Notes: generated from the sequence alone by a model not told the origin. Shown: positions 1 through 11,900, counted from the stretch's first letter. The stretch: 64,000 bases of DNA from Codonopsis lanceolata (GCA_013146195.2 CM028377.1:103197547-103261546), one strand, 5' to 3'. Numbers and translations: made by a program.

Positions 1-68
1 CGATCTCCCCAGCAGAGTCGCTACTGTGGGTTCCCGGGAAACGAGCGCCCGCGCCCCAAGCGCCCTCG
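1..68 (-). mobile_element. LTR 3' end plus primer-binding site (Tat/Ogre-like)
   Basis: Read on the minus strand, an LTR end (...CCCACA) finishes at base 25. It is followed by a primer-binding-site-like stretch AGCGACTCTGCTGGGGAGAT at 1-24. The same pair of signals occurs on the plus strand at 7061-7094 (CCACA, then TGGCGACTCAGTTGGGGAGA). The element whose 5' LTR this is would extend off the left edge. Homology to the other LTR copies fades after about base 68, where unrelated sequence joins. Confidence 0.6.
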
Positions 69-84
69 CCCCGCCAACCCATTT

Positions 85-796
85 TGACAGCTCTAACCAA
101 AATGATGCATGGCTGCTTGGAGGAAGGAGATGAGTTTCATCTCTCATGACTGATTACAAAATAAGAGTTAATTGGACCCAAAGCCCATGGCCCAATAAGC
201 CCAATAACCCAAATGATGTCCAATAATTTTAGTCAACTTCAAAGACGTGCCTGAGATGACCTAAATGTCCAAAAATTACAAATAATTTATGGTTAAAAAG
301 CCCTTGAAGTCTAGTTTCTAACGCATCAAACGGATCTCAATTCTGAGTTTTCTACACGAAACTGTGGCCATTTTACTACAGGTTGTTTCTGACATGCGGG
401 AATACGTGGCCCGAACTAAAAATCGGAATCGAGCACATGCAATGCGACATAAAATTCATTCCAAAACAATTCCAAGTTAATCCTAAAGGTCCACTAGTCA
501 TCCATGACTGAACCTAGGGTCAATATGGCCGAAAATATATATTTTCTAGCTTAACAAATTATTTTCTATTTCAAGGTAGTTATAACACATAACAAACAAA
601 ACCAAAGCTTCATTGTAGACTTTTTACACATCACACATCCAGCCCAACATATCTTGAGCTCAAATGGACTCTCATAAGGCAATTACCCAAGTTTAAAACA
701 CAAAACACACTAATCATAATACGTAGTACATAATTATTCATGCTAATACACCCTAATGCACAATTAATCAAATATGCAATTCTTGGGTGTTACACA
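85..796 (-). mobile_element. LTR-like fragment starting TGTAACACC, inverted copy
   Basis: On the minus strand this starts TGTAACACCCAAGAATTGCA at 796 and runs leftward. It is a diverged inverted copy of 22795-23460: shared stretches include the leader after TGTAACACC, the GGGCCACGTATTC segment and the segment ending in ACTCATCTTC. TGTAACACC is a common start of Ty3/gypsy LTRs. No coding region or partner LTR is visible, so it may be a solo or truncated LTR. Confidence 0.45.
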
Positions 797-1200
797 TTTA
801 ATTATGTTGACATGGTTATGCATCTCCAACATTTAATTATTTTGAGTTAAGTTACACATCTCTGATATTTAACTATGTTGACATGATTATGCATCTCCAA
901 TATTTAATCATTTTGAATTAAGTTATGCATCTCTGATATTTAATTCTGTTGACATAATTATGCACCTCTAATATTTGATTCTTTATGCATCACTAAAACA
1001 TTAATTATTTTGAATTGTTATGCATTGCTGATTATTTAATTCTTTTGAATAGTTATACATCGCTGATTATTTAATTTTTTTGTATTAGTTATGCATCGCT
1101 AATGTTTAATATTTTTTAATTAATTACGCATCGCTAAGAGCATTTACTTTCTTCCAGATATAGTTAGTGCATCGCAGATAGTAATGCATCACTAAAACAT
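797..1200. repeat. Tandem minisatellite, about 35-bp units
   Basis: Roughly ten imperfect units of about 35 bp follow the pattern ATTTAATT-(C/A)T-TTGA-...-TTATGCATCTCTGAT. Later units replace CATCTCTGAT with CATCGCTGAT. The array starts at the TGTAACACC boundary and fades by about 1200. No open frame is maintained. Confidence 0.7.
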
Positions 1201-1250
1201 TGACATTACATGTACATACAATAATTAATACAATAAATTGCATAACATAC

Positions 1251-1685
1251 CCGGCATGAACGCGCCGCCATTGCTTTGCGATACTGGCGAGAAACACTGA
1301 AGAAACTCTTCAGTAGTTGTAGATATGATTGTGCTTTCACCTAAGATCATAAGAAAATACATATGATAATAATTTCAGATACAAACAAAATATAAAACAG
1401 GAAAAGAGACAATACAAAATGAAAGCATTGTATATACTGAACGTACACCTTCCGGGATCAAGTATGGAACAGGAATCTCTTTATCTGACAAAGCTTCCTC
1501 AACAGGTTGCCCACTACGGACATGTGTCATGCTCACATGAACAGTACACTGAGTATAAAAATATAGTAGGTCTGTAGCTGTAGAATGTGAAGGCCCGGCC
1601 GCATCAGAAGCCCGTCTAGAGGGCACAAGATATTGCAATATCCTCCTAACAAAGTCATTATATGACATGGATGGATAAGCGCTGC
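1251..1685 (-). pseudogene. Unrecognised two-exon gene fragment
   Basis: On the minus strand an open segment runs from the LTR boundary (1685) to 1449 and ends in ...IPEG at a donor-like AAG|GTGTACG. A second open segment, 1340-1251, begins after ATCTTAG and ends at CCGG|GTATGT. The splice keeps the frame (phase 1 to phase 1) and gives a second exon of exactly 30 codons (GESTIISTTTEEFLQ...GGAFMPG). I do not recognise the protein. It could be an exon fragment of a host gene or of a transposon gene, truncated upstream by LTR insertion. The intron is about 107 bp. Confidence 0.4.
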
Positions 1686-3482
1686 TGTGGGTTCGGAACG
1701 TGCGCGCCCGCCCTTGGATAAGGGTGCGCGTACGTGCTGATGCGGTGACATTCACTGCTCTCGTTCCACCCTCCCTTTTCTAGGGGAAGACGAAATCAAA
1801 AGTGCAAAAGGAGTGCTGTTAGAGTAGCGCGTTTGAATGCGCCTCGGTTGCCTTTAGTGGATTTTTGATCCAATATCGGAGCTTTGGGTTTTCTATGTCA
1901 AGTTATCCCTTTTTTAGGGGATACCAGGATATAGGAATGCATCACCCTTCCATTCTCATTCTCCCTTTTTTAGGGGAAAGTGGGAAAGTGCAAGGAAGGA
2001 ATGTTGCGGCGACCCCACTATGGATTTTATGAAAATAGCCTTATGGCCTATTTCGGATCACTATGGGTGCTTTGGGTTTTCTACATCAAGTTATCCCTTG
2101 TTTAGGGGATACCAGGATATAGGAATAAATCACCTTTCCATTCCCATTTTCCCTTTTTTAGGGGAAAACAGAAAAGTGCAAAGAAAGATGTTGCGATGCC
2201 CCACTGCATCCAAAATGTTTTAGAGTCGTCATCTTTATTTTAAGGAAAAAATAAAGCAAAACCAAAAAAAGAAAACCAGAGATTGTAAAAAACGGGTTCG
2301 GAGGCTAAGTTACGAGTTGGGAAGGTGCTAGGCACCCAACTCGCCCTTTCGGTCTCAAAACAGTTTTTGGCTAAAGTATGCTTTTTGTTATATTTATTTA
2401 ACAGATAAATAAAGCATTAACTGTCTACAAATACATCAATTTGTCTACATTATTTACAGACTTGCAACTGTCTCTTTACAAATAATTACAGACATACTTA
2501 AAAATATTTGGCCATAATAACGGCACTATTACATAATAATTCCTAATCTAATCCGGGCAACACAACGGCTTATATTGACTACATGGGTCGGATTTTAAAT
2601 AACAACTTTATGAATAAATATAAAAAAGTGCCCTTAAAGGCTATTACCTTTTAGAGCGGAGTGTGCTCGCTCTGTCCTTCTCGGGAGAGGGAGACTTTTA
2701 TTGCTGCTGCTGCTGTGATTTGGGCAGAGTGATGGCTTATTTGTGGTGTTTTTGGCTCACTCACTCGGGCATAATGACAGCTTAATTTTGGTGGTTTTGG
2801 CCTTTTTGGTTGGGCGTAATAACGGTTTATTTCGGGTGATTTCAGCCTATTTACTCGGGCAGAGTAACGGCTTATTTTATGGTTTTTGAGCTGGGGAAAT
2901 AGGGTGGATACCTAGCTGGGGGGCTAAGGCTCACTTCTACCGGTTGGTTTTGTGTTTGGAGGAGGTTTGGCAGGGTTTCGAGGCTTTGAGGTGATCACTC
3001 ACTATCTCACTTCGCTCTCTGTTTCTCCAGCGTAACGAGAACACAAAGAATTTTTATCGATGAAAAGGTGTGCTGAAGGCAGACCCCAAGGCCTCTATTT
3101 ATAGGTTGGATTGAGGACACTGAGGGAATTAATTTTTCTTCATTAAGCATCAGCCGCTTGTACACTGCGCAGAGAGATTTGAGCTTTGCGGCCACTGTAG
3201 CGAATTCTGGGAGCCGGGAAGCTGTTTTGGGGCGCTAGGAAGGGAATCTTGGCGCCACCCATTACAAAACTTGACATGGCTCCAAGATTTCATGTGGGTG
3301 GAGCCAGCACTATTCACAATTTCCAAAATTTGCACTTTGAACCCTGCATTTCATTCTTTTGCGCATTCTGCTTTGTCCTTTTGCACTTTTGACCCTATAA
3401 CTTGACATTTGTTAATGTTTTAATAGGTCTTGATATTTTATGTCATGTCACATACCTGGGGTACGAAATTGAGGTGTCTACA
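1686..3482 (-). mobile_element. LTR (TGTAGACACC family), minus orientation
   Basis: Reading leftward from 3482, the sequence starts TGTAGACACCTCAATTTCGT and ends ...CCCACA at 1686 (TG...CA ends). It aligns over nearly its whole length, inverted, with 5097-7070. A polypurine stretch (TTGAGGGGCTC) lies just outside the start at 3483-3493, so this is a 3' LTR of a minus-strand element. A TATA-like CCTATAAATAGAGG lies near 3093-3106 on the minus strand. The GC-rich segment near 2290-2350 and the two palindrome-bearing units at about 1890-2220 are shared with the other copy. Open stretches inside it are not genes. Confidence 0.8.
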
Positions 3483-4392
3483 GAGCCCCTCAACGATGGA
3501 GTCTACGGGTAACCCGCAGCTTACTGAGTAGACGAAATCGTTAATAAGAAATATACTCTCCAATTTCGTTCAATTATAAAACGAGGGAGAAAGATGCAAC
3601 AGGTAGCAGTTATAATGCAGCAATTTATAATGTGAGACAAACCTCCATATCCTAGACATTTTTAGTCAGTTATTGCATGTTATCGCAGTTTTTAAGCAGA
3701 TATGCAAATTGAATGCTCTGATGGTCGGACCTACCATAGTAGGCTGCCTACGTATCCCTTAATAATAGGAATCAGATCAAACGTAGTTCGGCCTAAGCCG
3801 AACAAACAACCAACGAGGATGTTGTGCTATTTTTTGGGTTAAACCTGTCCAAGAACACAAACGAAGAAAAGATTTTCATGTTTTTCGAAAAGCCGTATTC
3901 TTACAGTCCGAAACCGTTGTCAAATACGGTATGAAGATTTTTGTGTTTTTTGAAAACCATATTTCACCCGGAAAATACCTGTCGTTGAAATACGTTAAGA
4001 GGCATTTTCAAAATCATGTCTGGCTGGCCATATCTCCGATTTCCAAACATAATAAGAAAACTTCAAATTTTTGAAAGCGTATTCGGCCGATAAAGCGTAG
4101 TCGAATACAACAAAAGGAATTTTCTTCAAATTTTCGAAATTGGCGTATCCAACCGATCAAAATCCGTCGTTGGATACGACAAAAAGATTTTTCTGATGGT
4201 CAGACTTACTAATGTAGGCTACCTACGTACCCCTTAATAAAAGGAATCAGACCAAATGTAGTTCGACCAAAACCTAAACTATCTTTCATGAAACGGTCGT
4301 GCCTACCGAAATAGGCTGCCTATTAAGGGATCAAATGCTGCGGTGCAAGTGTTGTGGTGGTGCAAGTGATGTGTGGGTCCCAACGGGCACAA
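3483..4392 (-). mobile_element. 3' internal non-coding region and PPT of the minus-strand element
   Basis: On the minus strand this abuts the 3' LTR with a polypurine tract at 3483-3493. It contains the repeated motif TAGGCTGCCTACGTATCCC (about 3740-3760, again near 4215, degenerate near 4305), followed by a CAAACGTAGTTCGGCC-type tail. It also has repeats of an 80-90-bp unit with CGTATTC...CCGTTGTC at 3880-4170. Such TGCCTACGTA motifs are common near 3' LTRs of long plant gypsy elements. No coding frame is present. Confidence 0.5.
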
Positions 4393-5096
4393 TAATAATC
4401 TAGAAGGGGGGGGTTGAATAGCTTATTATACACTTAAAAACTTTTGAGTAAGTTCTTTGAAAGGTACTTTCAATTTATTGAAAAGATTGAAGTAGCGGAA
4501 GTCTTTCAAGAAGGTTGAATCAAGTCTGCCGGTAAGGACTACCGGTAGACCTTAACAGTTTACTTAAATATGCTGTAAAGGGTAATGATAACTGAAGTTA
4601 TAAACAAGTCAAAGAGCAGACAATCAGTAAAGGAATAAACATAAGTATTTTGGGATGGTTCACACTATAAAGAGTGCTACGTCCACCACCAAGGCAGTCA
4701 ACCTTGGATTTAAATAGTGCACTATGTTTTCCACTAGATCTATTACAAAGAATATTCCCAATGGATCGTGTACAAAATATTGACTTGTGTTTGGGGTTAA
4801 GGAATTAAATATCTGTGAAAACGGGATATTTAATTCGTGCAGAAATATAGCTATAGAATGAATAACAACAAGAAGTAAAACAATAAATGTTGATGCACGG
4901 CTTCTTGTTGTTGGCGAGGACTTCTGGATCTGTTGAAGATCTCTTGAATGCACTGAATTGTAAGACTTAGAGTTATTGAATTTCAGAGCAATTCTTCAAG
5001 TGTTCGATCGTTGGATTTCTTCAGTCTTTAATGGCAGCATTTATAGCAGGTGCATTCTAGAGACCCGTTGGAGAAGATGAAGACTTAACAGCTTTA
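4393..5096. other. Unassigned spacer between the inverted LTRs
   Basis: It starts near TCTAGAAGGGGGGGTTGAAT (4411-4430), a purine-rich motif reminiscent of retroelement 3' ends, and ends at the LTR start at 5097. A 97-codon open stretch on the minus strand (4660-4953) has no recognisable motif. I see no gene here. Confidence 0.3.
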
Positions 5097-7070
5097 TGTA
5101 GACACCCCAATTTCGTACCCCTGGTATGTGACATGACATAAAATAACAAGACCTGTTAAAACATTAACAAATGTCAAGTTACAGGGTCAAAAGTGCAAAA
5201 GGACAAAGCAGGATGCGCAAAAGGACGAATTGCAGGGACTAAAGTGTTCAAAAATGGCATATTTTGAAAATGGGCGTGGCTACCCATTAAATTGGGCTTG
5301 GCGCCCAAAATGGGAGGGGGTGGCGCCCAAAATGCCTTCTCTCTGTGCACAGTATACAAACATTTGCCGTAAAATGCAACTCTCATAACGCGATGTACAA
5401 TCAAACGGAGCGCAGAGAAGGAAATTAAATGCCGTCGATGTCCCTGCTTCCTCCTAAAAATACAGAGGCCCGGCTTCTCATTTCAAGAGATTCCTTCGTA
5501 AAGCTTCTCCGTGTTAACGTTACGCTGGAGAATTAGAGAGCAATGTGAGATAGTGAGTGATCACCTCAAAAAGCCGCGAAACCCTGCCAAACCTCCTCCA
5601 AACACAAAACCAACCAGTAGGAGTGTACCTTAGCCCCCCAGCTAGGTATCCACCCTTTTTCCCCGATCCAAAAATCGTGGAAAAAGCAGTTGCTCTGCCC
5701 GATTTAAAAGGCCAAATCGCTAGAAATAAGCCGTTATTCTGCCCGATTTCAGCCTACCTCAAGCCAACAAACAACCAAAAACAAACAGCAGTTACCACGC
5801 CTTGAAAACCATAGGCGAAAGTAACTTTCGAAGCGATCCACGCCCAAATTCACACAACACACAACACACAACAACAACAACAACAAAAAAAAGACTCTCT
5901 CTCTCCGAGGGACAGAGCGAGCACACCCTAGGCTGTCTGTAAGTTTATTTTAAAGTCTTTCATTTTTGTAAAAGTATTATTCTCAATCCGGCCCAATGTA
6001 GATATACAAGCAGTTGTGCTGCTCGGATTTAGTTAGGAAATAGTACTAAATATAGCAGTTGTTATAATTAAATATTTTCATATGTATTTGTAATTATTTG
6101 CATTATTTATTCATTAAAGTCTTTGTTTGTAACATTATTATTTCCAATCCGGCCTAATGTAAATATATAAGCAGTTATGCTGCTCGGATTTAGTTAGGAA
6201 ATAATACTAAATGTAGCCGTTATAATGGCAAAATATTTTCAAGTATATATTTGTAATTGTTTGTAAAAGAAATTGTTGCAAGTCCGTAAATAATATAGAT
6301 GTAATGGATGTATTTGTAGGCAGTTAATGCTTTATTTATCAGTTGAATAAATATAACAAAAAGCATACTTTAGCCAAAAACCGTTTTGAGACCCAAAGGG
6401 CGAGTTGGGTGCCTAGCACCTTCCCAACTCGTAACTTAGCCTCCGAACCCGTTTCCTTCATCTCTGGTTTTCTTTTTCTGGTTTTGCTTTATTTTTGCCT
6501 TAAAATAAAGATGACGACTCTAAAACATTTTGGATCCAGTGGGACCTCGCAACATCTTTCTTTGCACTTTCACGTTCTCCCCTAAAAAAAGGGAGAATGG
6601 GAATGGAAAGGTGATGTATTCATATGTCCTGGTATCCCCTAAACAAGGGATAACTTGACATAGAAAACCCAAAGCACCCATAATGATCCGAGATAGACCA
6701 TAAGGCTATTTTCATAAAATCCATAGTGGGGACGCTGCAACATTCCTTCCTTGCACTTTCACGTTTTCCCCTTAAAAAGGGAGAATGGGAATAGAAGGGT
6801 GATGCATTCCCATATCCTGGTATCCCCTAAAAAAGGGATAACTTGATGCGGGAAACCCATAGCTCCCATATTGAATCAAAAATCCACTAAAGGCAACCGA
6901 GGCGCATTCCAACGCGCTATTCCGACAGCACTCCTCCCGCACTTTTGATTTCGTCCTCCTCTAGACAAGGGAGGGTGGAACGGGAGCAGTGGATGTCACC
7001 GCATCCGCACGTACGCGCACCCCTATCCAAGGGCGCGCGGGCGCGGAGCAAACCCATTCTGGGAACCACA
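5097..7070 (+). mobile_element. LTR (TGTAGACACC family), plus orientation, 1974 bp
   Basis: Starts TGTAGACACCCCAATTTCGT and ends GGGAACCACA, followed by G and a primer-binding site, so it is a 5' LTR of a plus-strand element. Internal structure: a TATA-equivalent that has decayed (CTAAAAATACAGAGG near 5454, against TATAAATA in the inverted copy); a ~160-bp direct repeat at about 5956-6110 and 6117-6270 (CGGCCTAATGTA...GGATTTAGTTAGGAAAT); and ~205-bp tandem units at about 6570-6860, each carrying two palindromes such as TCCCCTAAAAAAGGGA. Length and base composition fit large Tat/Ogre-like LTRs. Confidence 0.8.
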
Positions 7071-7071
7071 G

Positions 7072-7094
7072 TGGCGACTCAGTTGGGGAGATCG
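7072..7094 (+). other. Primer-binding site
   Basis: TGGCGACTCAGTTGGGGAGA directly follows the LTR end plus one G. A closely similar sequence (AGCGACTCTGCTGGGGAGAT) sits beside the inverted LTR end at the left edge. The position after a CA-ending LTR and the TGG start fit a tRNA 3'-end complement. I do not assign the tRNA with certainty. Confidence 0.65.
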
Positions 7095-7310
7095 TTTTTA
7101 TTTTAATAAATAAAAATGGAGGGCTAGATTCAGTAACCAAAACTTTTTTTTCTTTTGTTTCTGGCTAAAGTATGCTTGTTATATTAATTTAAACAGTAAA
7201 ATATTGTGTTCCTTTAACATCCGTGTCTATATTTGTGGATATGATCCTCCATCTTGCGGCGGTTTCATTTCAAATTGATATATTTGACTAAAATATTCGT
7301 ATTTTTCAAA

Positions 7311-7312
<2 letters not shown>

Positions 7313-7380
<68 letters not shown>
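7313..7380. repeat. (AT)n microsatellite
   Basis: About 34 AT dinucleotides with one GT interruption. Open frames crossing it (IYIYIY) are artefacts. Confidence 0.95.
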
Positions 7381-7510
7381 ATTTTATATACATGTAATAT
7401 TTTATGTGCAATACTATTCGGGCAGCACAACAAAAGGGTCGTGGCTTTATTTTTAAGATCTTTTCATTTTCGGCCTTATATTATGTTATTCTGCTTTATT
7501 TTTCATTCTG

Positions 7511-7512
<2 letters not shown>

Positions 7513-7577
<65 letters not shown>

Positions 7578-7588
7578 TATATATATAT
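7513..7588. repeat. (AT)n microsatellite
   Basis: A second AT run of about 38 units, 130 bp after the first, with two short interruptions. Confidence 0.95.
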
Positions 7589-9026
7589 GCATTCATTCTG
7601 TCATTTTATTTTGGGGATTAGGACCCATTTTTTTTAGAAATAGATAGATTCCCCGCTTTTCTTTCTATTTCTTGATGGTATGCTTACTTGCTCGCACTTA
7701 AGATAAAAAGCCGAGAAAATCCATACATAACACCAAGACAGGCCATATCTGTATTCTTTTCTATTTTTATATCTAAAAAAAAAAACTTTTTTCTGCTTTT
7801 TAGATACCGCACATACGCGCACATGCATATAAATATATTCCGAACTGCTACCCTACACCACGACCAGCCTACCCCCTGCATAAACCAACGTTAGACTGCA
7901 TATAGATTTTCAAGACACTTCAAAGACCGACCGGTTTTTGCATTTTAAATTGTGGGTCAGCCCCTGTCAAAAAAAATCTGCGCAAGTCAAATAAAAATCT
8001 GCACAAGTAAAAAAAAATGCACAAGTCAAAAAACATATACACTGGGGCTGATTTATTATTTTCAAATGCTCGACCTAGACCATTTCGAATGGTGGATCCC
8101 GGAAAGAGTATAGGCCCTTCGCCTGGGATCGGTCAGATCTCGAGTCGAAGCGGAGGCGCAGGTGGGTATACGTTGGTCTATACTGCGGAGAAAGAATCCC
8201 TTGTTCAGAAAGTCTTGAGGCTGATCAAAAAATTAAGGTGTGCTTATCCGGTCATTTTGTAGGGAAAATAATAAATAATAAAATATACTAATAAATGCAC
8301 GTTGTACTCTAAGCCAAGAAAGCCTTCAGCCAGCCTTCTGATATCAAGCCCATTTTCCTCAGAAACCTGGCCCGAATTTGGAAAGGTAGAGACAAGATCG
8401 GCCGATTAGTACAGAAACAAGTCGAGAATTAGATCGGAGGGTATCGTAAAAGAGCAGTCGATAAAGGCGTAGTTCGAGAGGAGCGAATCCAAGCGGTATG
8501 GCAAAGAAGAGATAAACAAGCTATGGCGGGGGCTAGCGATAAGCTGGAGCGATCCAAAACTAGAAAGGGAAACTCTCGTGTGCACCTCCTCCCAGGGCTT
8601 GAAGCTTGGCTAAGAAAGGCTGGATGCTCATGTAAAGAATAACAAATCGAGTGGTAATTAATCTCCGGCAGTTTTTAAACTCTCGCCACTTTTCCCAAAA
8701 AACTAAAATCCCAAAATATGACCCTAATACTTCCCATTCTCTGAAATAAATTCCACGATACACTTGAAAATATCCTTTTCCAAGCCTCAGAGAAAGCTAC
8801 CCAGTGCCAGCCACCAACCAAATAATGACCTCCTTGCCAAAGGTAATATGATTTCAAGCGCCCATGATTCTAACCCATATTCTTCAGAAATCAGCTCTGA
8901 TCCCCCTTAACACGATATTGTACGACCAAAGGTACCCTCCTCTTAATCCCTCAAATGCCTATCCTCGAACAAATAACCCGGGGACTTTAAAGGAAGTCGT
9001 TTGTATACCGTAAAAAGAATCCCATA

Positions 9027-9371
9027 TTGGGCCCAGTCCGAGCAACCCCATTCCATTACAATATTATCCAAGAAAGAAAACCCACTCGGTTGCTTGACCA
9101 AAACCCCATCGGCCACTTACCCAAGCCAAAAGTCGAAAAGAAACAATGTCAAGACATTATGATGACCTACCCGATCCCAAGATCTAAAATACTCCAAATC
9201 AAGTGGGCCCGTGGGATACTAAAGCCCATTGACAATTACCGACCACCCAAACCATTGCCTGCTTATTGGAATCATGCCCAGTATTGTGAATACCATCGTT
9301 ACAGTGGTCACCTCACCAACAAGTGTCATACACTCAAAGAGGCAATTCAGATCTCATTGATAACAAGGTAA
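9027..9371 (+). pseudogene. gag C-terminal fragment with zinc knuckle (old Tat-type element)
   Basis: A 114-codon open segment contains CEYHRYSGHLTNKCHTLKEA near its end. This is a C-X2-H-X4-H-X4-C knuckle followed by a leucine/lysine stretch, the arrangement seen in Gag of Tat-lineage Ty3/gypsy elements (compare CAYHDDYGHTTEEC at about 29011 in the younger element). Upstream gag sequence is broken by stops. Pol remnants follow about 700 bp downstream in the same orientation. Confidence 0.6.
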
Positions 9372-9523
9372 TTACGGGCGTGCACAAATTTTTTGAAATG
9401 ATCAAGCCAAGGAGGTCTAAAAGGGCAAGTTAGTCTAATTAGCCATGAATAAAGGTGTTGTAAAATATGCCGATCAATAAAGGGGTTCCTAAATAAAAGT
9501 TTGAAGGAGACAGCTTCCTAGGT

Positions 9524-10024
9524 ATGATAGACGGAGGCACTGAATATGTGAAGCTCCCTGATGAATTCGAGGTTCTCACTGCTAAGCCTCCTCTGGCAGA
9601 TTGGTACACTACTTCTGACCAGGCCCTTCTTGACTCCTCGCAGCAATCTGTAGACCACTTCGATATACCATTCCCCCTTCCTTCTCCTAGCTTTACTGAT
9701 TGGTCATCTACCGATCCGCTCCCTAATAATGAGGATCTCAAACCCTGTGTCCTCAATAATGTAATAAGCCCCGTGCGCAGCTTGTATTAATGATAATATG
9801 AATGTCTTTGCTTATTCCTTAGTTGCACCTACGTTAAAAGATACATTAAATAATCATAATAATGAGTCATTTAATGAAATGGACCCAAAAGATAAAAAAT
9901 ATTTGCTTGAGCTTGTAAAGTCGCTGAGCAACATGAACAACATCACTCAACAAATAGGCGGCGGTAAGACTTGTCAATCATCAATCTGGGTCGGTGAACA
10001 ATCAAGTCAAAGAAATCAAAATCG
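9524..10024 (+). pseudogene. Gag-pol linker remnant of the old Tat element
   Basis: Two short open segments (9524-9790 and 9798 onward) lie between the gag knuckle and the RT start. The first (MIDGGTEYVKLPDEFEV...) is acidic and proline-rich, like the linker after the protease in Tat elements. I see no convincing D-T/S-G protease motif, so the protease may be deleted. Confidence 0.3.
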
Positions 10025-10985
10025 GAACTACCCGCAAGGCTCGGGAGTAGCGCTCATCGACCTCCTCAAAGAGTTTTTAGATATCTTTGCCTGGTCCTAT
10101 GAAGATATGCCGGCTAGATCCGACCCATAGTCGAACACCGGATCCCTATATCCGCATGCTCTACGGCCAATCGCAGCTGTAAGTCTCGCTAATCAAACCG
10201 TAATGGTCACCGCAAGTCAAAGAAGAAATTATGAAGCGACTCCATGTCAACTTCATTCGGTGGTTGAATACCCGATCCGGGGCGTCAGTCAACATAGTGA
10301 TCTGCTCCCAAGCCCAACGGAGGAAGGTTCGATGCTGCGACTTCCGCGACCTCAACAAAGCTGCCGCCTAAAGATAATTTCCCGCTACCAAATATTGATA
10401 TTGTGGTAGATGTCGTTGCTGCTCACAAGATCAGATCCTTCGTCGACGGCATGCTCGGCTACAATCAGATTAAAATGGCAGCAGAAGACCAAGAGAATAC
10501 TTCATTCACCACTCCTTGGGGTACCTATTGCTATACTGTCATGCCGCTTTGGACTCAAGAATGCCGAGGCTACTTATCAAAGGGTCGCCACCACTCTCTT
10601 CCACGACATGATCCACAAGGAAATCGAGGTCTACGCCGATGACATGATCGCACATTCCAAATGCCAATCCAAGCAAGGTGCTCATATCGAGACCTTCGAA
10701 AGTTCTTCGAAAGGTTAAGAAAGCATCAGATGAAACTCAACCCCACCAAATGCACATTTGGGGTCACCAAAGGCAAAGTTCTGGAATTCTTAGTGACTGA
10801 GAAAGGCATTGAGATCGATCCGGCAAAAATCAAAGCTATCATAGAGATGCCGCAGCCAAAAACTCGACGAGATTAAGTCAAAGGCTTCCTAGGCCGACTA
10901 CAAGATATCGCCCGCCATCGACACCACCACCACATGTGGCCCCTCTTCAAGCTCCTAAAGAAAACAACCGACCAAGTTTGGGACG
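10025..10985 (+). pseudogene. Reverse transcriptase remnant, old Tat-type element
   Basis: RT motifs are spread over several frames: LLKEFLDIFAWSYEDMP at about 10057-10113 (RT N-terminus); CCDFRDLNKA near 10335; a palm segment near 10440-10560; LKNAEATYQR near 10550; the catalytic YADDM near 10630; then MKLNPTKCTFGV and FLVTEKGIEIDPAKIKAI at 10730-10850. At least four frameshifts or stops separate them. RNA-templated DNA synthesis is the family role; this copy cannot encode it. Confidence 0.8.
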
Positions 10986-11900
10986 AGAAATGCCTAGCCT
11001 TCGAAAAATAAAGCCTACCTTACCAATCCTCCTCGTGCTAGCCCCTGCCATACACATAAACCTCCTCATATACTTAACCGTCACAGACACGCCACTGGGA
11101 GCTTTGTTTGCCCAAGAAAAGAAAGACTCCTACATCGAAACCATATACTTCATCAAGAGAAGTCGCAAGGAAGCGAGCCGAATTATTCTAAGACCGAAAA
11201 AGTTGGCCTGCCTAGTCTAGACAACCCAAAGGCTCAAAACATATCTACAGGGACGATCCATCAAGCTCATATCCAGAATGGACCCTATAAAGTACATCCT
11301 TGGCAAACCATCACTTTCCAGCCGACTCGCTAAGTGGGCTTTCCTTCTCAACGAGTTTGACATCACATATGTCACGCTTAAATCTATCAAAGGCATCGTA
11401 ATCGCAGATCACTTAGCCGATCTACCTCTCGAAAACCGAAGATGCTACCGAGCCCAGCCTTCCCGCATTTAAGGTATCTTTGAAATCCCCGATCACGACA
11501 CCCGCCGGGCAGATGTTCTTTCGACTGAGCCGCAAACAAAAAAAGAGGCTTTGCATAGGAATCTTACACATTGATCCAAAGAGATTCTCACACCCATCGG
11601 CCCCGAGATTGAGCTGAATGCTCCAACAACACCACCGAATACTTGCTTTCGCATTGAAGAAGCTCTCCAAAGGAAGGCCAAAAATCTCGTCTGAGACTCG
11701 CCTCGATCATAAACCAAGTCGGCGGAAGTGGAAAACCCAAGATCCCCGGCCGCAGCCTTTATCATGCCAAATTAACAACACTTGCCGCTCGGTTTGATTC
11801 CATCTCATTCCACTACTTGCCGGGACGTAAATCAATTTGCCGATGCACCGCCACTCTAGCATCACTAGTCCAAATTCCCCATGGAACCCAAGTCCAACCT
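10986..11900 (+). pseudogene. RNase H remnants, old Tat-type element
   Basis: Directly after the RT, LTVTDTPLGALFAQE (about 11060) and KYILGKPSLSSRLAKWAFLL with FDITY (11290-11375) match the connection/RNase H region of Ty3/gypsy pol. ADHLADLPLE ends it near 11430. The following 450 bp, before the integrase, is where Tat elements carry a second, archaeal-type RNase H. It is too decayed here to show catalytic residues. Confidence 0.6.

Larger units (their letters stand above)
7095..9020. other. 5' internal region of old gypsy element, no intact gene
   Basis: Apart from the two AT runs, this stretch lies between a primer-binding site and the first recognisable gag motif. Short open pieces occur (8017-8262; 8300-8420), but none carries a family motif I can name. 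Base use in 8040-9020 resembles the decayed coding DNA that follows, so it is probably degraded 5' gag sequence. Confidence 0.3.

Noticed and set aside
4660..4953. 97-codon minus-strand frame between the inverted LTRs
   Set aside because: No motif, no repeat copy, no splice or promoter context; AT-rich chance frame.
5557..5805. 82-codon frame in the plus-strand LTR
   Set aside because: Inside the LTR and not kept open in the inverted copy.
7227..7647. Open frames made of IYIYIY repeats on both strands
   Set aside because: They are translations of the (AT)n microsatellites.
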